Source of the DNA: Thecamonas trahens ATCC 50062 | Taxonomy: Eukaryota > Apusozoa > Apusomonadida > Apusomonadidae | Direction: 5' to 3' | Length of the DNA stretch: 64,000 nt | Assembly (NCBI RefSeq): GCF_000142905.1 | Contig: NW_013657651.1 | Location: forward strand, 101,549-165,548 | Shown here: positions 40,386-50,800 of the stretch, piece by piece | Numbering within the stretch: the stretch's first letter is position 1 | Layout: every line of letters begins with the position of its first letter | Program-made: the position numbers and the translations under genes | The notes under the pieces: generated by a model | Databases searched by the model: none | What the model saw: only the letters and a program-made list of their open reading frames with translations | What the model was told of the DNA's origin: nothing

Positions 40386-41960
40386 ATGAGCACCATTGAC
40401 GAGAGCGTCGAGGCGGGTGCGAGCAATGCGGCGGTAGGGCGCGTGCCAGAAGGCGTCGCCAGTCATCCTGGGACCGTTGCGCCGGGTGGGTCGGGCGTGC
40501 GGCGTATGTCAGCGAACACCAACCACGGCGGCGAGCCGGAGGGGCAGAATGGCGCAGCAGCGGTGCCAGCCGCCAACAACGGACGCGGGAAACGAGGACG
40601 GCAAGATGCGCACTCGGCGCAGGGCAAAGGGCGGCGGAAGGCCCGTGGCCGGCGACGTGGCTCCGCTCGGCAGATAGGCTTGAGCCGGGCTGGCCGAGTT
40701 ATTCCAGGGTTGGCCAACACCTCCGGAGGTCAAACCGGGCCTGCGCGGAAGAAGGCCAAGGTCGGGAGCAAAGGCGCAGCCAAGGTTACGGATGTTGAAG
40801 CTGACAACGAGTCGGATGACGACGAATCGGGCGACGGCGATGGTGATGCTGAGGGTGACGGTGACGGTGACGGTGTTGGTGACGGTGACGGTGATGGCGA
40901 CGACGGCGAAGGTAATCACAGTGAGCCGCAGTCGTCGGCGACGGCATCGCCGAGCAAGGCAAGCAAGGCAAAGAGCTCGGCGAGCCGCAAGATTGCCATC
41001 CGGTACATTGAGAACAAGAACAAGCGACACATTTCGTTCTTCAAGCGCAAACGCGGCATCATGAAGAAGGCGCTCGAGCTGGCGACGCTGACCGGCTCGC
41101 AGGTCATGCTCGTCATTGCATCAGAGACTGGCCACTTGTACACATATGCCACGCCCAAGCTCCAGCCGCTGGTAACCGAGCACCACAATCTCATTGCACA
41201 ACTGTTGATGGCGCCGGACCCGCAGAGCTCAGTCGGCCCGGCACAGATCCCTTCAGTCGACTCGGGCGCGCCATCGCTGACGCCACCACCGCCGCGGGCG
41301 CATGCTTCCCGCATCAAGCGCTCACCCATGGGCCTCAATTGGACGCCGCCGTCGGCGGCAGGCGCATCGGCCACGGGTGCGGCGCCGTCGGCAGTATCGA
41401 CAACAGCGACGTCGGCATCGGCTGGCAACAGCAACGGCGGCGGCTGTAGCCTGAGCAGCGGAAGCGGAAATGGCATTGACCACGGTTCTGACACCGGCAA
41501 CGGCAAGACCATCAACCACGGCTCTGGCGCGGGCAGCGGTGGCGGCGGCGGCGGCGGTGGACCACCACCCGGCTCGTCTGTCAACGGCAACGGCAATGGA
41601 GCTACCGCCGGGTTGGCGCCAGCGGGGGTTGTTCCAAGTGAGCAGCAAGCAATGCGAGCGCTGGCTCAGGCTCAGGCCCAAGCACAGGCTCAGGCTCAGG
41701 CTCAGGCTCAGGTGCAGGCGCAGGCAATGGCCCGCGATCCGAACATGTTTTTCTACACTCACCCCGGTATGTGGCCGCACGTGTCGGCTCAGCCTGGAGC
41801 GCCTGGCGTCTTTCCGGGCCTTACCGCGGGCCATGTCGCGGCGCACGGCCGGGGCACCCCGTCTCAGGCTCAGCCCGGGTCTCGCTACCCTGGCGGGGCT
41901 CAGGGCACGCCTGCGCCTACCATTTCAGGAAATGGGGCAAGCATCAGTCATCCCAGATAG
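40386..41960 (+). CDS. SRF/MCM1-type MADS-box transcription factor
   Basis: 524 residues from ATG 40386 (MSTIDESVEAG). The MADS domain lies at about 197-256: SRKIAIRYIENKNKRHISFFKRKRGIMKKALELATLTGSQVMLVIASETGHLYTYATPKLQPLV. It is type I (SRF-like): IENKNKRHISF.KRK.GIMKKA.EL..LTG.QV is shared with SRF and yeast MCM1. It should dimerise and bind CArG-like DNA (CC(A/T)6GG) in the nucleus. Before it are a basic Arg/Lys-rich region and an acidic Asp-Gly repeat; after it Ala/Gly/Ser-rich low complexity, a Gly run and an Ala-Gln repeat (41660-41730), fitting an activation region. Partner factors are not evident. Single exon. Confidence 0.92.
   Translation: MSTIDESVEAGASNAAVGRVPEGVASHPGTVAPGGSGVRRMSANTNHGGEPEGQNGAAAVPAANNGRGKRGRQDAHSAQGKGRRKARGRRRGSARQIGLSRAGRVIPGLANTSGGQTGPARKKAKVGSKGAAKVTDVEADNESDDDESGDGDGDAEGDGDGDGVGDGDGDGDDGEGNHSEPQSSATASPSKASKAKSSASRKIAIRYIENKNKRHISFFKRKRGIMKKALELATLTGSQVMLVIASETGHLYTYATPKLQPLVTEHHNLIAQLLMAPDPQSSVGPAQIPSVDSGAPSLTPPPPRAHASRIKRSPMGLNWTPPSAAGASATGAAPSAVSTTATSASAGNSNGGGCSLSSGSGNGIDHGSDTGNGKTINHGSGAGSGGGGGGGGPPPGSSVNGNGNGATAGLAPAGVVPSEQQAMRALAQAQAQAQAQAQAQAQVQAQAMARDPNMFFYTHPGMWPHVSAQPGAPGVFPGLTAGHVAAHGRGTPSQAQPGSRYPGGAQGTPAPTISGNGASISHPR
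40836..40908 (+). repeat. GAYGGY hexanucleotide repeat coding for Asp-Gly
   Basis: Tandem GACGGTGATGGC-like units inside the MADS gene, translating to an acidic (DG)n tract just before the DNA-binding domain. Confidence 0.8.
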
Positions 41961-42498
41961 TGGGGCCGCTGTCGGCCCCCTCGCCCCCGTGTTGGGGACT
42001 GCAAGGGTTGTTGCTTGCACCAATGCCTCACTTACTTGCCCGTACCTCCATCCGGCCACCTGTTCCCGCTGCAATTGCCATCGCCTCCCATGCGTCTCAC
42101 TGCTTTTGAGGTGCATACTTTTGTGATGGCTCACTGCACCCGCTGCTGTTTCAAGTTGAGACGGCAACGAACTTGCGGGGCTGGAAGGTGGCCTTGTAAT
42201 GGAGATGCGGGCATGTACCTATTTCGATTTACGATGGCATGACGTAGCAGCAACCATCAAACAAAGCACGCAGTGTTGACCGGGCGGCTCGGTGTATGGG
42301 GGTTCGTCACCTTGTGCAGCGATCATCACACGTGTGGAGGAGCCAATTGATGGCAGTTGGGCGAGTGGGCGGCGAGCGAGCGGGTGGGTGGTCAGCGGGC
42401 CGGTTGGGCCAGGCGGCGAGCAACGACGGACGGGCGGGCGACCAGTACCCGTCTTGCTGGCTGGTGGGTGTGTGTGGCGAAACCGTGTTCCTCACACC
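41961..42498. other. Intergenic region
   Basis: 540 bp between the MADS gene and the SNARE gene, same strand. Lower in homopolymers than other spacers. GGCGGGCGAG-like short repeats occur at 42360-42450. No exon seen. Confidence 0.55.
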
Positions 42499-43393
42499 AT
42501 GGCGACAGAGGACGTGGACGATTACCACGAGCAGCTGGTGGAAAAGTGTGCAGACATTGAGCATGCCATTGCCAACCTGGGCACCAACCCGGACATGACA
42601 TTGGAGGAGGTATGTCTGGCGTGTGTGTGTGTGGTGGTGGTGGTGGGGTGGGGGGGGGTGGGGGGGGGGGGGGGGGGGGGAAGGGGGGGTGCGGTGGGGC
42701 GGGTGACCTAACCGAGAGACTGTGGCGGCATGGCGGCGGGCCGTGGGCCGTGGGGGCATGGTGGCACGTGGCGCGTGGCGGCATGGGGTACGGAATGGGC
42801 TGCGGCAGGAGATTGGCGAGGTGAAGCAGGACCTCAAATGGGCTAAGCAGCTGATGATGTCGTACCGGGTGGAGCTTCGCGACCTGACGACGGTCCAGCA
42901 GGCGACGTACCGGCAGAAGACCAAGGCGCACACACAGCGGCTGCAGCAGCTGCAGGTCGATCTCAACATGGCGGTGAAGGAGGCCAAGCGGCAGGCGCTG
43001 TTGCCTGCTGCCGGCGAGGAGGGCGTGGAGCTGGGCACCCGCGAGACGCTGTCACAGGCAGAGGCGCTGCAGGGCCAGTCGCAAGCCTCGGTCGCCCGCT
43101 CGAGGGCTATGGTTGAGGACACCATCGAGGTGGCGGCATCAACAGCAACCACCCTGCAGGGCCAGACCGAGCAGCTGGGCCGCATCCACGCAGGCGTCGA
43201 GGAGGTCGAGTCCAACATGAAGCGCGCTGACCGCCAGCTGCGCATCTTTGCCCGCCGCATGATGACCGACAAGATCATCCTCTGCCTCATCTTTTGCATC
43301 GTCGTCGCCTTTATCATGGTCATCATCTACTCGAGCATCAAGGGCCGCAACGACAAGGAGACGTCGGCGCCTGATGAGTTCAAGCCGCAGTAA
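42499..43393 (+). CDS. NPSN: Qb-SNARE of the NPSN (novel plant SNARE) type
   Basis: Two exons: 42499-42609 (MATEDVDDYHEQLVEKCADIEHAIANLG) and 42809-43393. The intron 42610-42808 (GTATGT...CGGCAG, 199 nt) is G-rich with long G runs; phase 0. The protein is 231 residues with an N-terminal helical Vti1/NPSN-like region. The SNARE motif reads ARSRAMVEDTIEVAASTATTLQGQTEQLGRIHAGVEEVESNMKRADRQLRIFARRMMTDK, then a C-terminal membrane anchor (IILCLIFCIVVAFIMVIIYSSI). TIEV..STA..L.GQTEQLGR closely follows plant NPSN11 (TLEVGTQTASNLKGQTDQMGR). The central zero-layer position is Gln. It should act in fusion of post-Golgi vesicles or at the cell surface. Confidence 0.9.
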
Positions 43394-43474
43394 AAGCCGA
43401 GTTGCCCGTGTCGTCGTAGCCCTCCCTCCCCAAGCCATACTCGTCTTGAACGTCGTCGACAACCACCAGCAGCC

Positions 43475-44208
43475 ATGCTCAAGCGCGAGAGGTCGCCCGA
43501 GGGTGGTGAAGCCGGGGCTGGAGCTGGGCATGCGGCGGCGGGCGCGGTCGGCGAGGTGGGCTTGTCGGGCGCGGCGGGCGCGGTCNNNNNNNNNNNNNNN
43601 NNNNNNNNNNNNNNNNNNNNNNNNNNNNNNNNNNNNNNNNNNNNNNNNNNNNNNNNNNNNNNNNNNNNNNNNNNNNNNNNNNNNNAGGCGGCCGACGGCG
43701 GGGCGGAAAGGCGGCGGCGGCGGCGGCGGCGGCGCTGCCGGCAGGATTCTTTGACTCGGCGTCGGCGCAAGCAGTGGCGACGGGGGTGGCGACGAGCGTC
43801 GAAGCCGCCAAGAACGCCACCCTCGCCCAGTTTGTGGCCGACGTCGGTGCTGATGTCCGCTCCGAGGCTGAGCGGGTGGCCGCCAAGGACGCCGCTCGTG
43901 CTGCCCGCCATGCCTCCGAGGAGGCTGCTCTCGCCTCGGGCCTCTCTGCCCGCCTCGCCCAGCTCAAGGGTCAGTACGGCGGCGGCCTCGGCGTCTCGCT
44001 TGACATCCTACAGGCCGCACGGGGCGCCACTGCCTCTTCCGCTGGCGCCGCCACCACCGCCACAGAGCCCACAGACGCCACTGTACACGGCGCCGCGGGC
44101 GCTCCTGCGGCAGTTGCTGCGGACTCGGACGACTCGGACGATTCGGACGACGAGCTCGATCTGGGGAGCTTGACGCGGAACTGGCGGTCCAAGACAGCCG
44201 GCGCGTGA
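43475..44208 (+). CDS. ZNF830: ZNF830-like nuclear protein, interrupted by an assembly gap
   Basis: The 3' part (43686-44208) carries two marks of ZNF830/CCDC16: LPAGFFDSAS at the start of the C-terminal region (human LPAGFFD) and a final acidic Ser-Asp tract followed by LDLGSLTRNWRSKTAGA (human LQDLLSQDWRVKGA). Between them lies a helical Ala/Lys/Glu-rich coiled coil. ZNF830 is a spliceosome-associated protein needed for early development and genome stability. The 5' end is doubtful: ATG 43475 (MLKRERSPEGGE) is 82 bp after the SNARE gene and runs into the gap. The expected N-terminal C2H2 zinc finger is not in the visible sequence, so it is either inside the gap, which may be longer than 100 bp, or absent. 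Confidence 0.55.
43586..43685. other. Assembly gap (100 N) inside a gene
   Basis: Exactly 100 N within the ZNF830-like gene, flanked on both sides by GGC/GCG-rich coding sequence. Reading frames across it are not meaningful. Confidence 0.98.
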
Positions 44209-44231
44209 TTCATTTCCTTGCCGGCGCAAGG

Positions 44232-45962
44232 CTACAGCGGCTCCCACTCGGCCATGTCCGGGTCGACGAGTGCGTCAGCGTCAGCGCCACCGGCAGCCAT
44301 GACCCACGCGTCCTCCGCTGCTGCTGCTGCGGCGGCGGCCGGACTCTGCGGCTTGCTAGGCGGCGACGACGACATCGGCGAGAGCGGGGTCGTCGAAAAG
44401 TCAACAAACTGATCCTGGATGGAGAAGAGCGGCGGCACGTCAAGCGCCGCGCATCGGGCATAAAAGTTGTCTAGCTCGGCTTGCGACGCGCAGTAGAACG
44501 CGAGCGCGAGCGTTGGATCAAGTCGCGAGAAATGCAGCCGCCGAACAGGCGGGGCGTGGTATGAGGTTGCGTCGATCGACGGCGAGAGCGTGACGTCAAC
44601 GCACGCCTGCGTCACGTGTGGATCCAGGTACAGCGCGTACTCGCCCTGGACGCCACAAAGTAAAACGCCGAGTTGGGGCGTCCGCCCATCATGCCGCGCG
44701 ATTGTGGAAAGGCGAGCAGCGCTTGCAGCGACGGATAGTACAGCGGGTTGACAGCGTCGATACCGAGCCGGAGTGGCACAAGGATGAGAAGTGGGAGAAA
44801 GCCCGCGGCCTCGCTGGGTGCGTCGTTGTCGCTGCATGACGCCGCTGCCTGGGTGCCACTGCTGCGAGATGGGAGCTCGTCCCACGGCTCGACCATAGGC
44901 ACGCCAAGCACGTCCCATGCAGCACCGAGACCAAGTGTGCTGCGATCGAGAGGAACAACACGGACGGTGCGCGAGCGAGTTGGCTCGGCACTCCGGGTCA
45001 AAGGTGGGCGCGAGCGGAGCGGGCGGACGTCGAGCGCGTCGGGCGGGAGCGCCACACGGCGCACCCGCTTGGTCTGGATGGTCACGCCATCGGCAACTTC
45101 AGCATCAAACTCCTCAAACGGATAGCGCGGCCTGCGATGCGGCGTGCTGGCGTCACGGATGCGGTCGCGGAAGAGGGTCGAGTCCGATGCGACGTAGACC
45201 GCGAGACGCGGGGTGTGGAGGCCAACAAGCTCGGCGATGACAAGTGCGGTGGTATGCGGACCAAACCAACAACCAAGGCTGATGTCATGGCGGAGAGCGC
45301 CGAGCTGGGCCATGTGGTGGATGGCGTAGGGCGCAGACGGACGGTCGACGTCGGCGAACCACGAGAGGATGCGGCGGTAGAGGCGGGTGTCGCGGGACGA
45401 GGCCTTGCGGCCTTGCCCCGGCGAGGCGAGACGCCAGGATGGGCCCAGCAAGTGACCGACCAGCACATTGGCCAGCAGCATCTGGCCCGAGCGAAGCATA
45501 CAGCCCCACCCGGTGTCGCTGGTCAGGAGTGATGGTTCGATGGCCGCAAAGTCTGCTCGATACGTGCACCACACCAGCGATGCCAGATGCGCCAACAGCT
45601 CGGCCTCGACCGGCGCAGCCTCGACGTGCGGGACGGCGAGAGCGGCAGCCAGCGCCGGCAGCGGTGCAGCTGATGCGGACCCGACGACGCCAGGTGCACA
45701 GACAGCGCCGAGTGCGGCGTTGCTGATGCAGCCGACGAAGCCGACAAAGCCGACGACGTCGACGAGGCAGCGGCCGGGACCGACGACGAGCTAATGGGTG
45801 TTGTGAGGACCGAGGCCCCGAGGCCGTCGTAGCGGCGGCCGAGAACGTGGACGGCACCGGCGGCTACAGCAACGGTGCCATCGTCGGGCCCGACGAGGAG
45901 CGAGCGGACCGAGGCGTAGAGGTACGAGGCGGCCGCCTGCGACGGCGAGCCCGCGGTCGTGT
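44232..45962 (-). CDS. ATG4: Autophagy cysteine protease ATG4, frameshifts, 5' exon not resolved
   Basis: Cytosolic cysteine protease that trims ATG8 to expose its C-terminal Gly and later frees it from lipid. Landmarks: VHVLGRRYD near the N-terminus, LASLVWCTYRADFAAIEPSLLTSDTGWGCMLRSGQMLLA with the catalytic Cys, LGCWFGPHTTALVI, and the catalytic Asp-His in YALYLDPHVTQ. The end is FSIQDQFVDFSTTPL, a long Ala/Ser/Pro insert and WEPL. One base is missing at about 44648-44654 just before the DPH motif; another frame change lies at about 45720-45790 among GTCGGCTTN repeats before LAHLASLVW. The 45962 border is a guessed acceptor (CTGGCAG); upstream is a long C-rich run typical of local introns or leaders, and I could not place the first exon. 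The stop is 23 bp from the convergent gene. Confidence 0.88.
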
Positions 45963-46339
45963 CTGCCAGGGTGGGCGAGTGTGTGTGTCGGCAAGGGGGG
46001 AGGGGGGGGGGGAGGGGGGGGGGGAGAAGGGAGAAAGGGTTTGGTGGGTTGGGGCTTGGGGTTGGTGTGGTGGGGTGTGGTGGGTGGTGGTGGGGAGGGG
46101 GGGGGGAGGGGGTGTGGTGTGTGTGACGGGCACATGTGGGTGGCTTCCTCTCTGCATTGGCTTCGCCCGTAGTCGTTGGCTTCTCTCCTTGTATTAATCG
46201 TGGGTGGGTGACGATTGTTCCCTCGCCTCTGGCCACACCTTCTTTTGCTGCGCGGCAGGTGCCGCCACCAACCAAGGCCACAGAGGGCGGCAGAGGGAGA
46301 AGGAGGAGGTGGTGAACAGCACCTGACTAGAGAACCAAC
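45963..46339. promoter_or_regulatory. Divergent region between ATG4 and the GHITM-like gene
   Basis: Very C-rich on the minus (ATG4) strand from 45990 to 46120. It may hold the first exon, first intron and leader of ATG4. The plus-strand side near the GHITM-like start is unremarkable. Confidence 0.4.
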
Positions 46340-47359
46340 ATGATGCTAGCAACAGCCAAAGCGAGTGGGGCTGCTCGGCCTACAGTGGCAGCACAGCAGC
46401 CGACTGGGGGAGGCGGGCAGCCGGGCGTGTGGGCGGGTATGCCCTCGCAGAGCACTATGATCGTAGGCGGCTTGACGATGGGGGCGACGGCGATGGCGGC
46501 GTATACGGTGTACCGGACGGCCAAGAAGCGGGCGCTGACGCTGCCGCAGGTGCGCTCTAAGCTGCGGCAGGTGTACGTTGCGGCGGGGGTGACCGGAGCC
46601 TGCCTGGCTGCGCCGATGGTCATCACCCATCTGACGTCTGCGGCGACGATGACCGCCATCTACGGCACCATCTTCTCCTCGCGCTACTCGTTTGCAGCGT
46701 TTGGCTCCGCTGTTGCGTCTGCGACACTCGGCGCCTTCTTTCTTCCCACGTACGAGGTCGGGCACGCGAGCGCCGATGGCCTGAGTGGCGAACCGGCACC
46801 CCACGAGCCCGAAAGCGCCTACGGGCGTGGGCAGAACAAGCAGGCAGTCATTGAGCGGCCAATCAAGGTCTTTTCCAAGATCAAGCTCGCGTCGTGGCTG
46901 CTGGCGTCGATCGGCGGCGGCCTGCTGCTCGCGCCGCTCGGCGGGCTCTCGACCTCGCTGCTGGCTACCTCGGCGGGCTACTCGGTCGGTCTCTCGATCG
47001 CGGCGCACACGACGGCGTACATGGCAGCGAGTACGACTGGTTTTATTGTCACCGCCCCGCTGACAATGACGGCCACTGCGTTGGGCATGCACGCATTTCT
47101 GGAGGCGTTGCGGTACCCATTCGTGACGGTCCTTCTGCCGACGGTGGCGTCCTGCGGTGTACTCATCGGGCTCGACGCGCTGGCACTGCTCAACACGGTG
47201 GCGGAGGATCCCGACGAGGCTGATCCCGTCCATCTTGGCATGCGGACTGCAGGCGTCGCCACCTTTGCCTTTCTCCGCATCCTCTACAAGCTGTACAAGA
47301 TGTACCGGACCACGGCACGGATGACGAACAAGGCCATTGGCGTGGCCCGGCGGCGGTAG
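46340..47359 (+). CDS. Multi-pass membrane protein, distantly like GHITM / Bax-inhibitor-1 family
   Basis: 339 residues from ATG 46340. Seven or so hydrophobic segments: ATAMAAYTVY, VAAGVTGACLAAPMVI, FAAFGSAVASATLGAFFL, WLLASIGGGLLLAPLGGLS, FIVTAPLTMTATALGM, VTVLLPTVASCGVLIGLDALALL, and a C-terminal basic tail. The pattern of a short soluble loop (IKVFSKIKLASWLLASIGGGLLLAPLGGLSTSLL) and the end DEADPVHLGMRTAGVATFAFLRILYKLYKMY resemble mitochondrial GHITM (ending DPINSMLSIYMDTLNIFMRV). If so it sits in the inner mitochondrial membrane, where GHITM acts in calcium handling and cristae shape. Similarity is weak and could be shared membrane composition. Confidence 0.5.
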   Translation: MMLATAKASGAARPTVAAQQPTGGGGQPGVWAGMPSQSTMIVGGLTMGATAMAAYTVYRTAKKRALTLPQVRSKLRQVYVAAGVTGACLAAPMVITHLTSAATMTAIYGTIFSSRYSFAAFGSAVASATLGAFFLPTYEVGHASADGLSGEPAPHEPESAYGRGQNKQAVIERPIKVFSKIKLASWLLASIGGGLLLAPLGGLSTSLLATSAGYSVGLSIAAHTTAYMAASTTGFIVTAPLTMTATALGMHAFLEALRYPFVTVLLPTVASCGVLIGLDALALLNTVAEDPDEADPVHLGMRTAGVATFAFLRILYKLYKMYRTTARMTNKAIGVARRR

Positions 47360-47808
47360 AGGGTACAGGCTCTCGCGGGGAGTGGGGGAAAGGGAAATGA
47401 ATGGCACTGCCGATCACGCTGTCTTGCGCACTCGTAGGTAGCATGCTGTGGCTAGGCCCTGGTTTCGGCGGTGGAGCGTAGGGAGTGTAGACACCTGTGA
47501 CACCTGTGAGGAGTGGAGAATTCGGGCGAAAGCGCAGCACGCGAGACCGGGAGCGACAGCACTCGACGCACAGGTACGGAGGGGAGGGGGGGGAGGACAG
47601 GGACAGGGACGGGGACAGGGGGTGTGGGGGCGGGGCAGGGGCAGGGGCAGGGGGGTTGAGGGGGCGAGGGGAGGGATGGCCAAGACCGTGGGCGGCGAGG
47701 GCTTGCTGCTGGCTTCAGTGCGCAGGTGCGGGCGGTCGGACACACCAGGCGGCGGTGGTGGCGACGGCCCCGTGAGTGGGTAGAGGGAATGCGAGGAGTG
47801 TGTGACTC
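47360..47808. other. Intergenic region with G-rich minisatellite
   Basis: Between two plus-strand genes. 47577-47665 is a GGGACA/GGGGCA-type purine repeat. It could be an intron of the downstream gene; no upstream exon is recognisable. Confidence 0.5.
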
Positions 47809-50800
47809 ATGGCGAGAGGTTGTGATAATGGGCGTGGGGCAGGCACAGGAGGTGAGAGCATGCCCGCGTTCCGGGTGCTTGTGGAGGAGGGCAATGGCTC
47901 CGTGCGCGAGCTCGAGGCAGTGCAGCTCTCGAACAAGTTCCCCATCATCGGGAACCAGGTCCGGCTCGGCTCCAAGATTGGTGTTGACGACTGGGACCGG
48001 TATGTGCTGCGGCGCGAGAGCGCCAACGGTGCCAGGATCGATTTGAAGAAGACAACAAAGCAGCTGAAGCTGAAGAAGGGCATGACTCTGTACGTGCAGG
48101 CGGCGCCGAATCCTGGCGGACAGGCCGCCGCCGAGGCTGCTGGCGACGTCAATGGACCGCATGTGCGCGAGACGGCGGCGAGCAAGCCGGCGGCCAAAGA
48201 TGGTGCGGCCAAGAGTAAGGCGACCAAGACGGGAAAGAAGAAGAAAACCACCACGGGCACTGGCAAGAGCGGCGAGGTGACTGAAAAGACTAAGGTGCTT
48301 GAAGATGGGACCGTGGTCAAGGTTGTGGTCAAGCGCAAGCGCAAGGCTGCCACCGCGTCCGCGACTGAAGATGCGGCCAAGCCCAAGAGCGCCGAGACCA
48401 AGACCAAGACCAAGGTTGTGGTGAAGAGACGCAAGAAGCGGGTAGCATCAGCGCCCGCCGAGACGACGGCCACAGACACCACAGGCGCTGAAGAGCTTGT
48501 CAAGCAGCGCAAGGAGGAGCGGATTAAGCGGCGCGAAGCGCGGGCCAAGTCCCAGAACGGGACCGACGATGCCGAGACAATGCGCAAGGCGCGTGTGGCG
48601 GCGCGCAAGGCAAAGCGTGAGGCTGAGGCCAAGCGGCGCGAGGAGGCTGAGGCACAGGCTGAGACTGAACGCAAGGCACGCCGTGCCAAGCGTGAGGCCG
48701 ATCGCAAGGCCGCGGCCAAGCAGCGCGAGGAGGAGGATGCCAAGGCTGAAGCCGAGCGCAAGGAACGCCGGGCAAGGCGCGAGGCTCAGCGCAAGGCCGC
48801 CTCAGCCGAGGCTAGGGCGGCTGCGCAGCGGAAGGAGGAGGAGGGGACTGCGCGACAGCGCGAGGAGGTTGAGCGCAAGCGGAAGGCTGAGAAGGAGGCT
48901 GCTGCTGAGCGCAAGCGCATGGAAGAAGAGAAGGCCGCCGCCGCCGCCGAGCGGAAGCGAGAGGAGGAGGCCAGGCGCAATGCAGAGGAGAAGGCTGCTG
49001 CTGAGCGCAAGCGCAAGGCTGAGGAGGAGGCCGCCGCCGCCGCCGAGCGGAAGCGAGAGGAGGAGGCCAGACGCAAGGCAGAGGAGAAGGCTGCTGCTGA
49101 GCGCAAGCGCAAGGCTGAGGAGGAGGCCGCCGCTGCCGCCGCCGTCGAGCGGAAGCGAGAGGAGGAGGCCAGACGCAAGGCAGAGGAGAAGGCTGCTGCT
49201 GAGCGCAAGCGCAAGGCTGAGGAGGAGGCCGCCGCCGCCGTCGAGCGGAAGCGAGAGGAGGAGGCCAGACGCAAGGCAGAGGAGAAGGCTGCTGCTGAGC
49301 GCAAGCGCAAGGCCGAGGAGGAGGCCGCCGCCGCCGCCGCTAACCAGAAGCGCATGGAGGAGGAGGCCAGGCGCAAGGCTGAGAAGGAGGCTGCCGCCAA
49401 GCGCGAGCGCATGGAAGAAGAGAAGGCCGCCGCCGCCGCCGAGCGGAAGCGAGAGGAGGAGGCCAGACGCAAGGCAGAGGAGAAGGCTGCTGCTGAGCGC
49501 AAGCGAAAGGCCGAGGAGGCCAGGCGCAAACGCAAGGCCGATGAAGAGAAGGCTGCTGCGGATGCCGCCGCCGAGCGCAAGCGCAAAGCAAAGGAGACCA
49601 AGACCAAGGCCACACGCGCATCCACGGCACCCGCCCCATCGTCACCACCACCGGCGGCAAAGTCGTCGCGCGTCACGGGTCCGGCATCGCCGGCCGACCC
49701 GAACGCATGTCGCAACTGCAAGAAGAGGATGTACCCTGCCGATCCACAGGTCAACGTTGGCAAGAAGAAGTTCCACAAGACTTGCTTCCTCTGCGCCGAG
49801 TGCGGCAAGCGCCTGACGCCGACGACATACCAGGCCGAGGACGACATTATTTTCTGCAAGCGCCACGCCAACGACTACATCCGCAATGGGCGCAAGGCCG
49901 ACGAGGCCCGCGCCGCCAACGCCGCCCGCTTTGAAGAAAAGGTGCGCAAGGCCGAGGCGCAGCGCAAAGCATCGATTGTCGATCCATCTACCACCAAGCG
50001 CGACAAGGATGCGTGCCCGACGTGCTCCAAGAAGGTCTACATCGCCGATCCGCAAGTCCCGGCCGAGGGTTACAAGTACCACAAGACTTGCTTTGTGTGC
50101 TCATGGGACAAGTGCGGCAAGGTCCTCACTGCTCGCACTTACGAGCGCCTTGACGACTTGCTCTTTTGCAAGCGCCACCTATCCGACTACCAGCGCGCTG
50201 GCCGTCCCAACCGAAAGTCGACGACGACGTGGTCGCGAACCCGTCCGACCGCCGCCGACAACGCCGCTAAGGCTCGCGCTTCTCCGCCGATCGCGTCTGG
50301 CGGCTCCAAGGTCGAGCTCAAGACGTCTGCAAATGGGCCCACAAAGTTTGATCCCAAGGCCCTGCTCGTCAAGCGTCGTGTGACCCAGCACACATTCAAC
50401 GACTCGTCTGTCGAGCTTGCCAAGAAGGGTGATGGCACGTTCAACGTCGGCTCGGTCCTCCGTAAGGCCAAGGCCGACAAAGAGCCTGTTCTCATGCGCA
50501 TCAAGGGTAAGCGCCAGCCGTTTGCCGTGTATATGCCGGTCGAGCCGGCCTCGCTCAACTCGGGCGACTCGTTTGTTCTTGACCTCGACACGACCCTGTT
50601 CGTCTTCAAAGGCCGTCGCTCCAACCGCCTCGAGAAGGTCACTGCCATGCGCGTGGCGACCCGTATCCGCGACAAGGAGCGCTCCATGCGCGCCACCATC
50701 CACGAGATCGACCAGGGCTCCTCCGACCGCGATGTGAGCAACCTGCCGTTCTGGACCACCATCGGCGGCATGTCGCCCGACAGCGTGGCCCCGCCCGACT

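Noticed and set aside
3100-44660. Reading the frameshifted genes as pseudogenes
   Set aside because: Each break is one base of the same sign, with strong conservation on both sides and active-site motifs intact.
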